Assembly: GCA_964489555.1 (NCBI GenBank)
Contig: CAZAZF010000007.1
Span: 1-64,000 of the forward strand
DNA: 64,000 nucleotides
From: JAAZGD01 sp964489555
GTDB lineage: Bacteria > Bacillota > Clostridia > Peptostreptococcales > Anaerovoracaceae
Direction of reading: 5' to 3'
Of this stretch, positions 18,487 through 25,796 are shown one piece after another (positions within the stretch are counted from its first letter, which is position 1; the number at the start of each line of letters is the position of its first letter). Under the pieces are notes generated by a model that saw only the letters and a program-made list of their open reading frames with translations, was not told the DNA's origin and did no database searches. The position numbers and the translations under genes are program-made.

Positions 18487-19443
18487 CTACAACACTCCTA
18501 TTCCTATCACCGAAAAGAGCAAGGTGGCAAACCAAAACATAGCCACCACCCGGGTTTCTTTCATCCCTGCCAACTCAAAATGGTGATGCAAAGGGGCCAT
18601 TCGAAAAATCCGCTTCCCTCTGGTTTTGAAGCTAACGACCTGCAAAATTACCGAAAGCGCCTCCGCTACATATACAAATCCAACAATGGGAAGAAACAAT
18701 TCCAAATCCATGCCCATGGCCAAAGTAGCCAAACCACCACCCAACGCCAGGGAACCCGTATCCCCCATAAAAATTTTGGCTGGATATCGGTTGAAAATCA
18801 AAAATCCCAAGCAAGCGCCCGCCATGGTAATGGCCAGCGGTGCGCCAAACACATGTTGGTAAGCCACCCCCGCCAAGGCGAAAAAAACCAGTGATATGGC
18901 CGTAACCCCTACAGCCAGCCCATCCAATCCATCTGTCAAGTTCACGCCATTCACCATAGCCACTAGTACAAAGAGGCCAAAAGGTATATACCATAGTCCC
19001 AAATCCACCAATTGTCCCGTAACGGGAATCCGAACCAAAGTATCTCCTTCCGGTCCATAGGCGATAAGCCAAAGTAATACACCGGATACTACCAATTGAA
19101 GAAGAATCTTTTGCCAGGCCTTTAGCCCAAGATTCTGCTTTTTTCGTATCTTGGCATAGTCATCTACAAAACCAATGGCCCCAAAGGCAACCAAGGCCAG
19201 CATCACCGTTAATACCTCCGGATGAAACTGTCTTGTCGCTATAGCGGTAATTGCAATCCCAATAAGAATGGCCATGCCCCCCATGCTGGGAGTTCCGGAC
19301 TTCTTCAAATGAGACCGGGGTCCTTCTTCCCGAATGTTCTGCCCTGCATGCTTTCTCTTCAAAATAGGGATGGCCAAAGACGTTGCTACTGTAGTCATCA
19401 TCAAGGCCATTGCCAGTAATAACAACAACTGAAGTATATCCAT
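18487..19443 (-). CDS. mraY: Phospho-MurNAc-pentapeptide transferase MraY
   Basis: The 318-residue polytopic enzyme transfers phospho-MurNAc-pentapeptide to undecaprenyl phosphate, giving lipid I. Catalytic signatures are GFVDDYAKI, NLTDGLDGLA, the MGDTGSLALGG loop and the LHHHFELAGMKE histidine block. About ten membrane segments are predicted, the normal topology. Confidence 0.98.
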   Translation of the reverse strand: MDILQLLLLLAMALMMTTVATSLAIPILKRKHAGQNIREEGPRSHLKKSGTPSMGGMAILIGIAITAIATRQFHPEVLTVMLALVAFGAIGFVDDYAKIRKKQNLGLKAWQKILLQLVVSGVLLWLIAYGPEGDTLVRIPVTGQLVDLGLWYIPFGLFVLVAMVNGVNLTDGLDGLAVGVTAISLVFFALAGVAYQHVFGAPLAITMAGACLGFLIFNRYPAKIFMGDTGSLALGGGLATLAMGMDLELFLPIVGFVYVAEALSVILQVVSFKTRGKRIFRMAPLHHHFELAGMKETRVVAMFWFATLLFSVIGIGVL

Positions 19444-19451
19444 AAATGCTC

Positions 19452-20822
19452 CTAATCCTCTACTATATGCTGAATAATTTCCTCCATCCTAATTCCTCGC
19501 GACCCCTTAAAAAGGATTACATCTCCGGGAGAAAAAAGTTGAGGGATCCGGACAACGAGGTCCTCCTTGCTGGAAAAATGAAGATTGTTTTCCGCTTTTA
19601 AATACTCCTTTGCTCCTAAGTTGATATTATATGCTAATTCCCCCACGGTGACAACCATATCCACCCCCAAACTTCCCGCATATCGACCTATTTCAACATG
19701 ATGAGCTACACTGTCAACGCCCAGCTCATACATGTCTCCCAGAACGGCAATTTTTCGAAGGCCCTTTCGGGAAACCAATACATCCAAAGCCCCCCGCATT
19801 GAATCAGGGCTGGCATTGTACGTATCGTCGATGATTTTAATCCCATTTGCGAAGGAAACCTTTAGCCTTTTTTCCGTTAAATTCAGCCGGGACAGTCCGA
19901 CAGCACCCTGTATTATGGGAACCCCCAATTCCACTCCGCATGCCAAGGCCAAGGTGGCATTTAACGCATTATGCCTTCCCGGGACCGGCAACTTAATCGT
20001 CACAATTTCTCCTTGGCTCTCTACATCAAAGCACAGACCTTCTTCATCTCGATCCCATATGTTGTGAATAAGATAATCTCTTTCACCTTTGGTTCCTACT
20101 GTAAGAAGGCGATGCCTACCGGAAGCTGTCTTGCGATTTAACAAGTCACCATCTTCATTGATAATTAACACACTGTCGTCATGAAAACCCATTTTGATTT
20201 CCAGCTTGGCTTTCAATATGTTTTCCCGGCTACCCAGTTTTTCCATATGAGAATACCCCACATTGGTTATGATGCCTATATCCGGCTTCACCAATCTGGA
20301 CAAAAAAGCAATTTCTCCCGGCCGGTCCATGCCCATTTCGAAAATTCCCACCTGAGTATCTTTTTCCATGGCGAACACCGTCAAAGGAAGCCCTATATGA
20401 TTGTTAAAATTTCCCGGTGTTTTTGCCGTCTTAAACCTGGTAGCACAAACTGCATTCACCATATCCTTGGTGGTGGTTTTTCCGGTACTCCCTGTTATTC
20501 CGATTTTTTTTATGGGAAATCGTTGCAAATAATAATTCGCCAACTTTTGCAATGCTTCCACCGTATTTTTCACCTGCACCACTCCTTCAATGGGCCAACC
20601 TTCCCGCTGCTGTTGAACCAAGGCCGCAGCGCCTCCCTTTTGAGCGGCTTCTTTCACAAAACGATGTCCATCCTGCCGTTCCCCCTCTATGGCAATAAAA
20701 AGTCCACCCTTTTGTACTCTACGGGAATCGATTTCCACCGAAGAAATTGACCCTTTAGGATCTCCTTTTAGGAGCACTCCTCCGGTGGCCTCTGCAATTT
20801 CTTTCAAACAAAGTGTATTCAC
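19452..20822 (-). CDS. murF: UDP-MurNAc-tripeptide:D-Ala-D-Ala ligase MurF
   Basis: The 456-residue Mur ligase has the P-loop GSTGKTTTKDMV (~residue 111), the NVGYSHMEKLGSRENILKAK block and the DDTYNASPDSMRGALDVL motif. It adds D-Ala-D-Ala to the stem peptide. It follows spoVD by 17 nt. A murE gene is usual at this junction in Firmicutes but is not in this window. Confidence 0.97.
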   Translation of the reverse strand: MNTLCLKEIAEATGGVLLKGDPKGSISSVEIDSRRVQKGGLFIAIEGERQDGHRFVKEAAQKGGAAALVQQQREGWPIEGVVQVKNTVEALQKLANYYLQRFPIKKIGITGSTGKTTTKDMVNAVCATRFKTAKTPGNFNNHIGLPLTVFAMEKDTQVGIFEMGMDRPGEIAFLSRLVKPDIGIITNVGYSHMEKLGSRENILKAKLEIKMGFHDDSVLIINEDGDLLNRKTASGRHRLLTVGTKGERDYLIHNIWDRDEEGLCFDVESQGEIVTIKLPVPGRHNALNATLALACGVELGVPIIQGAVGLSRLNLTEKRLKVSFANGIKIIDDTYNASPDSMRGALDVLVSRKGLRKIAVLGDMYELGVDSVAHHVEIGRYAGSLGVDMVVTVGELAYNINLGAKEYLKAENNLHFSSKEDLVVRIPQLFSPGDVILFKGSRGIRMEEIIQHIVED

Positions 20823-20839
20823 TGAGATTTCTCCTCTCT

Positions 20840-22837
20840 TTACTCCCAGTACAAATAGACCGGAGCTCCTTTTTTCATGCTTTCGCCTGCCTTGGGGTAT
20901 TGATCTGCTACCATAGTCTCCAGGGTGGAGCCTCCTTCCGGAGAAAGGATGCCCTCCAACCCAAGCCCTCCCAAAATACCCATTGCATTTTCCAGACTCT
21001 GTCCCGCTAATGGCGGAACAATTACCGTATCCTTCTTTAAAGCGGCCAACTCTTGGCTGGTAAATTCCGGCTCCACATTAAGGTACCGTAATGTGTCTGC
21101 CAAAATCTTTTGTGCCCCGGGAGCCGCGGTCACACTACCATATTTCACACCCTTGGGATTATCCACTACCAGCAAAATGGCAACTTGCGGGTTGTCCATG
21201 GGTGCCATGCCAATAAAGGAAGAATAGGTTTCATCGATGTATCCACCATCCTTGGCCTTTTGTGCCGTTCCTGTTTTTCCTCCCACTCGATATCCTCCAA
21301 CCTTGGCCGTGCCCCCACCCCCTTCAGACACTACGGATTCCATAATGATACACATTTCATCAGAGGTTTGTTTGGAGACCACTTGACGCACCACCTTCGG
21401 TTCGAAGGTTACTACCGTTTCACCTTGGGTATTGGTCAGTTCCTTAACCAAACGTGGTTGCATCAGCTTTCCTTCGTTCCCAAAGGTGCATATGGCAGAT
21501 AAAATTTGAATCGGAGTAACAGCAATTCCTTGGCCATAGGCCATGGTTGCCAACCCAACCGGGTTCTTATACGCCCTGGATTGCAGAATGGATGAGCTTT
21601 CTCCCGGGAAATCGATGTTTGTTTTTTCGGAAAACCCGAATAAATCCAAATAGGTATAATACCGTTCCTCCCCCACCCGTTGAGCTATTTGAACCTGGAC
21701 CGGATTGCAAGAGTTTCCCACAGCTTCCACCAGAGTTTGGCGTCCATGTGGTTGATAGTATCTCCAACACCTTAACACAGTATCATAAACCTGAATGCTC
21801 CCATTACAATAAAAGATGTCATTCAAGAAGGTAACCCTTTCTTCCAAGCCGATGGCCGTAGTAATCAATTTGAAGGTTGAGCCTGGTTCATAGGTGTCGC
21901 TAATCAAAGAATTCCTCCACATTCGATTCCAATAAACCATTTTTTCTTCTGCCGAGAGGTTTCCCAGAGCCAAGGCCTCTTCTGTATCCAACGGGCTTCG
22001 AGGGTCATTGGGGTCAAATTCCGGAAGCAAGGCCATCGCCAGAATATCCCCGTTTTTTGGATCCATAATCATACACCAAATCCGATCTGCCTCTGTTTGT
22101 TCCAACACTTCTTGAATGGATTTTTCCACATAATGTTGAATGACCGAATCGATAGTCAACACCACATTGAGGCCGTCCGAAGCTCCAAAATATTTTTCCA
22201 CCCCATAAGCCAATCCATTTCCATCCACATCAGCACTTTTTATCCACCTGCCGGAAACTCCGCTTAAATAATTATCATAACGCAGCTCAATACCTGCCAA
22301 TCCTACATTATCATCCGTAACACTTCCCAAAACTTGAGATGCAAAAGCACCCAACGGATAATAACGCTTCACCTCCTCCGTCAATTCAACTCCATACAAG
22401 GAAAGCTCTTTTATGGCGGCCGCCGTATCTTTACTTTGATGCTTCGCAATGCGCACCAACACCGATTCTCGATTGGATATTCTCTTTAATTCTTCTACCG
22501 TCATGTCCAAAATGGGGCTGAGTTGTTCCAGTGTGCCAATGGCTCTTACTTCCTTTTCCACTTCATCAGCCCCTCGCCAGATTCGGTCTGGTCGGACCCA
22601 AACAGAAAATGCCTTTGCGGAAATAGCCAATTCTTCCCCATTGCGATCATATATGGTGCCTCTTTTGGCAGCGATGGGAACATCTCTCGTTTGTTGCCCT
22701 GCCGCCATAGCCGCATATTCTTCTCCTTTCACAATCTGCACCCACCCCACGCGGAAGGTCAAGGCGATAAGAAGAAGACAAAAGACAAAAAACACCAGGA
22801 GCAATCTTTTTTTTATACGATTTGTTGGTTGCTTCAT
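20840..22837 (-). CDS. spoVD: Class B penicillin-binding protein SpoVD/PBP2 with PASTA domain
   Basis: The protein has an N-terminal membrane anchor (RLLLVFFVFCLLLIALTFRV), a PBP dimerisation domain, and a transpeptidase domain with STFK (in YEPGSTFKLIT), SCN and KTGTA. A single C-terminal PASTA domain (~600-665, with PPLAGQSLENAMGILGGLGL) is typical of SpoVD/PBP2x-like proteins. It cross-links peptidoglycan with the nearby SEDS protein. The ORF opens at 22843, but ATG at 22837 has AGAAGG 8 nt upstream and is preferred. An attenuator-like hairpin lies upstream. It could serve division rather than sporulation. Confidence 0.93.
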   Translation of the reverse strand: MKQPTNRIKKRLLLVFFVFCLLLIALTFRVGWVQIVKGEEYAAMAAGQQTRDVPIAAKRGTIYDRNGEELAISAKAFSVWVRPDRIWRGADEVEKEVRAIGTLEQLSPILDMTVEELKRISNRESVLVRIAKHQSKDTAAAIKELSLYGVELTEEVKRYYPLGAFASQVLGSVTDDNVGLAGIELRYDNYLSGVSGRWIKSADVDGNGLAYGVEKYFGASDGLNVVLTIDSVIQHYVEKSIQEVLEQTEADRIWCMIMDPKNGDILAMALLPEFDPNDPRSPLDTEEALALGNLSAEEKMVYWNRMWRNSLISDTYEPGSTFKLITTAIGLEERVTFLNDIFYCNGSIQVYDTVLRCWRYYQPHGRQTLVEAVGNSCNPVQVQIAQRVGEERYYTYLDLFGFSEKTNIDFPGESSSILQSRAYKNPVGLATMAYGQGIAVTPIQILSAICTFGNEGKLMQPRLVKELTNTQGETVVTFEPKVVRQVVSKQTSDEMCIIMESVVSEGGGGTAKVGGYRVGGKTGTAQKAKDGGYIDETYSSFIGMAPMDNPQVAILLVVDNPKGVKYGSVTAAPGAQKILADTLRYLNVEPEFTSQELAALKKDTVIVPPLAGQSLENAMGILGGLGLEGILSPEGGSTLETMVADQYPKAGESMKKGAPVYLYWE

Positions 22838-22868
22838 TTCCATTCCTTCTCTTCGATACCCTCATGGG

Positions 22869-22911
22869 AAAAAACCAGACCCTTATTCTATCTTCATGAA
22901 GTTGTCTGGTT
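22869..22911 (-). terminator. Intrinsic terminator or attenuator between ftsL and spoVD
   Basis: On the minus strand AACCAGAC (22911-22904) and GTCTGGTT (22880-22873) form an 8-bp stem with a 23-nt loop, followed by TTTT. The loop holds the palindrome TTCATGAA. It lies inside the 97-nt gap between the ftsL stop and spoVD and could reduce read-through into the spoVD-murF-mraY genes. The long loop makes its strength uncertain. Confidence 0.55.
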
Positions 22912-22940
22912 GCGTATTCCTATGCAATTTTTTTGTCTTG

Positions 22941-23375
22941 CTACTGATACGCCTGCTCTTTAATAACGGAAGCCAAATTCGGGATTGCTTCCGAGCCTTG
23001 ACTTATGTAGCGAAACTGAGTGACTTCCGGGTATACCATACCCAGCTCTTCAATAGCTCTGGCTTCTATATTACCGATATTGATGGCACTTTTTATTTCT
23101 ACATCCAGATTCTCGATCTCCCCTTGAATTACTTCATTTTCCTTAATCAGGGTATTAATATCATACTTGATACTGGCTGCATAAGCGGAAGAAATAATCA
23201 TCCCAATACACACCAACCCCAGCAGTATTGTTAGAACCATCAACATAAATCGATCCTTTGGTGTGGTTCTGGCCTTCCGCTGCTCCCGCTCACAAGAGAC
23301 ATCCCTTGGCTTCATATCGAAACTGAATTTGCGATACTGTTGTTGATATTCGTACCATTGCTCCGCTGCAATCAT
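22941..23375 (-). CDS. ftsL: Cell division protein FtsL-like
   Basis: The 144-residue bitopic protein has a ~45-residue cytoplasmic part rich in charged residues, one membrane segment (MLMVLTILLGLVCIGMIISS) and a coiled coil (DINTLIKENEVIQGEIENLDVEI in outline), ending in a short extracellular tail. Position between rsmH and spoVD and this architecture fit FtsL of the FtsL/DivIC/DivIB complex. The ATG overlaps the rsmH stop (ATGA). Confidence 0.85.
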   Translation of the reverse strand: MIAAEQWYEYQQQYRKFSFDMKPRDVSCEREQRKARTTPKDRFMLMVLTILLGLVCIGMIISSAYAASIKYDINTLIKENEVIQGEIENLDVEIKSAINIGNIEARAIEELGMVYPEVTQFRYISQGSEAIPNLASVIKEQAYQ

Positions 23376-24319
23376 TTCTGCTCTCCCAATTTTTCAACAA
23401 CTCTCAACTTTGCACTCCGGGCCCGCGGGTTGGTTTCCAACTCAGAAGGACTAGGAGTAACCGGTTTCCCGGTTATCTTTTGAATATCTGCCATTTTTCC
23501 ACAAATGCACACCGGGAATTCCCGTGGGCAAGTACAAGGGGTGATTCTTCTCTGGAAAGTCTCCTTCACGATTCGATCTTCTAATGAATGGAATGTAATA
23601 ACGGCCATCCGGCCTCCCGGTGCTAAACGATCCAGAAATTGTTCTAACGCTCCCGAAAGAAGTGACAGCTCTTCATTCACCTCGATCCGAATAGCTTGAA
23701 AAGTTCTTTTTGCCGGATGAGGCCCCTCCCTGCGGGCCGCAGCAGGAATCGCCTGTTTAATTCGTTCCACCAACTCATAAGTGGTATTGATGGGCTTTTC
23801 TTTTCGTCCATTTACTATAAAGTTGGCAATTCGAGAGGCCCAACGTTCCTCCCCATATTCCCTAATGATTCGCGTCAACTCTTTTTCACTATATTGGTTA
23901 ACAACCTGTTGCGCGGTCTTAGAATCCCGTTCATCCATCCTCATATCCAAAGGTGCATCCTGCATATAAGAAAACCCTCGAGCTGCATTGTCCAGTTGAA
24001 AGGAAGAAACGCCCAAATCCAACAACCCCCCTTGGATTTTTTCCACCCCCAATTGATCTAGTAGTTGAGGGAGTTCATTGTAGTTGGCCTGAACAAAGCT
24101 CTTTTTACAGGAGTAAGCTTGCAACCGTTGCGCTCCTGCTTGGATGGCGGCTACATCCCGATCGATGCCGATGTACCATCCGGAATCACACAGTTTTCGA
24201 CAAATTCCATCCCCATGCCCGGCACCACCCATGGTGCCGTCTACATAGATACCCTCCGACTTAATATTCAAGGCCTGAAGCACTTCTTCATACAGTACCG
24301 GCCGATGGTTAAATTCCAT
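23372..24319 (-). CDS. rsmH: 16S rRNA (cytosine1402-N4)-methyltransferase RsmH
   Basis: This SAM-dependent enzyme methylates N4 of C1402 in the ribosomal P site. Visible are HRPVLYEEVL, the SAM-binding YVDGTMGGAGHGDGI, the GGLLDLGVSSFQLD block and AVITFHSLEDRIVK. Length is normal (~315). A TTG at 24325 is in frame, but ATG at 24319 is the more usual start and both lie inside the end of mraZ, so the two genes are coupled. Confidence 0.97.
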   Translation of the reverse strand: MEFNHRPVLYEEVLQALNIKSEGIYVDGTMGGAGHGDGICRKLCDSGWYIGIDRDVAAIQAGAQRLQAYSCKKSFVQANYNELPQLLDQLGVEKIQGGLLDLGVSSFQLDNAARGFSYMQDAPLDMRMDERDSKTAQQVVNQYSEKELTRIIREYGEERWASRIANFIVNGRKEKPINTTYELVERIKQAIPAAARREGPHPAKRTFQAIRIEVNEELSLLSGALEQFLDRLAPGGRMAVITFHSLEDRIVKETFQRRITPCTCPREFPVCICGKMADIQKITGKPVTPSPSELETNPRARSAKLRVVEKLGEQK

Positions 24320-24740
24320 ATTCAATCATCTTCTTTGCAAAATCGCTATGTTCCAGCTCCGTTGTGTTGGCCGCATCCTCCCAGCAGTCCTTACTCCAAA
24401 TTTCAATTCGGTTTAATAATCCCAGTGTAATCAATTCTTTGGTCATGCCAGCCCAATCTCTCAAATCTTGAGGCAGGGTCAACCGGCCCTGACGATCAAT
24501 ATCCGTGTCCACCGCGTTGGCATAAAAGTGACGAACAAAAGCCCGGGCGTCCGGGTCACTCATGGGAAGAGCCGATAGTTTCTCCATCAATACTTCCCAC
24601 TCACTCATAGGGTATATGTAAAGGCAACGGTCGATTCCTCGAGTCAGGACGCACTTGTCCCCCAGGATGTCCCGAAATTTTGCAGGAATAATCATCCGGG
24701 ACTTGTCATCCATTGAATTTTGATATTTGCCCATCAACAT
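24309..24740 (-). CDS. mraZ: Transcriptional regulator MraZ
   Basis: This 143-residue AbrB-like protein has two MraZ repeats: GKYQNSMDDKSRMIIPAKFR at the start and DIDRQGRLTLPQDLRDWAG in the second half, each with the DxxGR/DxKSR core. It binds direct repeats upstream of the division cluster and represses it. The ORF opens at 24758, but ATG at 24740 has a strong GGAGAGG 7 nt upstream and gives the usual family length. Three TGG repeats at 10-bp spacing sit 37-62 bp upstream. Confidence 0.97.
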   Translation of the reverse strand: MLMGKYQNSMDDKSRMIIPAKFRDILGDKCVLTRGIDRCLYIYPMSEWEVLMEKLSALPMSDPDARAFVRHFYANAVDTDIDRQGRLTLPQDLRDWAGMTKELITLGLLNRIEIWSKDCWEDAANTTELEHSDFAKKMIEYGI

Positions 24741-24777
24741 AGGGATACCTCTCCACACTACTTGATTTCAGATACTA

Positions 24778-24802
24778 CCACTTTACTCCATTTTCCTCCA
24801 CT
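24778..24802 (-). promoter_or_regulatory. mraZ: MraZ-box-like direct repeats
   Basis: On the minus strand, AGTGGAGGAA, AATGGAGTAA and AGTGGTAGTA follow one another with an exact 10-bp period. MraZ is known to bind 3-4 direct repeats with a TGG/GTGG core spaced about one helical turn upstream of its own gene. A further AATGGAG unit lies 21 bp upstream (24817-24823). Position 37-62 bp before the mraZ start fits autorepression. Confidence 0.75.
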
Positions 24803-25020
24803 CTTCAACTACTTTGCTCCATTTTTCCTGTATTTCACTCCTTTTTTTTGTTTCTAACTCCCCCAAAAGGAAATTTTCTGACAATTTACCCCAGATATAG
24901 TGCCTCAAAAAGAGAATTCTTCCTACATCTTGTCTTTGGAAGGACTGTCTCCCGCCATTTTTGCCAATTGTGAAGGTTTTATTACAATTATGATAGAGAA
25001 ATATACTTTCCGGAAAATCA

Positions 25021-25029
25021 TGCTATAAT
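25021..25029 (+). promoter_or_regulatory. Extended -10 promoter for the lipoprotein gene
   Basis: TGC-TATAAT is an extended -10 element with a perfect hexamer (25024-25029), 77 bp before the start of the lipoprotein gene. The expected -35 position has no good match, which extended -10 promoters tolerate. Confidence 0.55.
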
Positions 25030-25105
25030 GTAGAAATAGTAAACTATTGACATGCTTTCGAAGAGTTATCATGGATGATTCATGTAATGTTCTAGGAGGT
25101 AATCT

Positions 25106-25627
25106 ATGAAGAAAAAATTCCTTGGAACGACTCTGCTGGTTCTTTTGATAAGTTTGTTGGCCTTCCCTATGACCGGATGCAAATCCGACCGCTACGGGAA
25201 CACGTATGTGGAGCCAAAAATTACCGTAGATTATCTGACAACCGAATTTGCGGATCAAATCACTAGAGACGGAGCCACAAAAAGATTCGGAACCATCGAT
25301 GCAATCCAAAACAACGGAGACGGCACCTACACGTTTACCATGAACGCCAAAGAGTTTGTGGTAGACAACAGCCAACCCAATGGATTCTACATTGCAGATC
25401 GGAATCAAAATTACGAGTTGATACTCTCTAAATCCGCAAGATCCGTATTCTTCCCCGGGGGAGACTCTTCCCGGGCAGAATTCTATTTGTCTGCGGCAGA
25501 TTTCATCCAGGCCCTAGAAAAAGATCGAAGCAAAAATAATGCCTCAGGCTATGAAGAATACCAACTCTTTTATTTCTATGTAATGCATGATTATGTGGAA
25601 TTGGTACTCCAACAATATCTTCCATAA
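25106..25627 (+). CDS. Predicted lipoprotein of unknown function
   Basis: The 173-residue protein has a type II signal peptide: a KKK start, hydrophobic core LLVLLISLLAF, and lipobox-like PMTGC with the cysteine at ~24. The mature part is soluble, of mixed charge, with KEFVVDNSQPNGFYI and SAADFIQALEK, and has no motif I recognise. It should be anchored outside the cytoplasmic membrane by the lgt product (encoded at 29451). A strong AGGAGGT site precedes it and a terminator follows, so it forms a single-gene unit, divergent from mraZ. Confidence 0.85.
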   Translation: MKKKFLGTTLLVLLISLLAFPMTGCKSDRYGNTYVEPKITVDYLTTEFADQITRDGATKRFGTIDAIQNNGDGTYTFTMNAKEFVVDNSQPNGFYIADRNQNYELILSKSARSVFFPGGDSSRAEFYLSAADFIQALEKDRSKNNASGYEEYQLFYFYVMHDYVELVLQQYLP

Positions 25628-25643
25628 CAACCCCCACAAATCT

Positions 25644-25678
25644 CCCCCTTGCGGTCTATGGACTGCAAGGGGGTTTTT
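25644..25678 (+). terminator. Strong intrinsic terminator after the lipoprotein gene
   Basis: CCCCCTTGC (25644-25652) pairs with GCAAGGGGG (25665-25673), and the stem continues inward as GGTC/GACT around a TATG loop, giving about 13 bp. TTTTT follows. It lies 16 nt after the stop codon. Confidence 0.92.
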
Positions 25679-25796
25679 CGTCCCGAAATGACCAAAAAAA
25701 AATTTCCTTGTGACAAAGTTACGGAGAAAACCAAGGATTTACTGCATAATACAAGAGTATGTGTAAAATATAACAATCTAAGATGAGGTAATGAAA

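Larger units (their letters stand above)
24741..25105. other. Divergent intergenic region between mraZ and the lipoprotein gene
   Basis: This is the only gap over 300 bases. On the minus-strand side it holds the mraZ ribosome binding site, the MraZ-box repeats (24778-24802, with a weaker fourth unit near 24819) and a purine-rich leader; no convincing mraZ -35/-10 pair is seen. On the plus side there is an extended -10 promoter (25021-25029) and an AGGAGGT site before the lipoprotein start. The part between about 24860 and 24960 shows no feature I can name, and no ORF of interest is seen. Confidence 0.7.

Noticed and set aside
22449..23234. 261-residue plus-strand ORF across the spoVD-ftsL gap.
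   Set aside because: It is a shadow of two well-supported minus-strand genes and has no recognisable motif or ribosome binding site.
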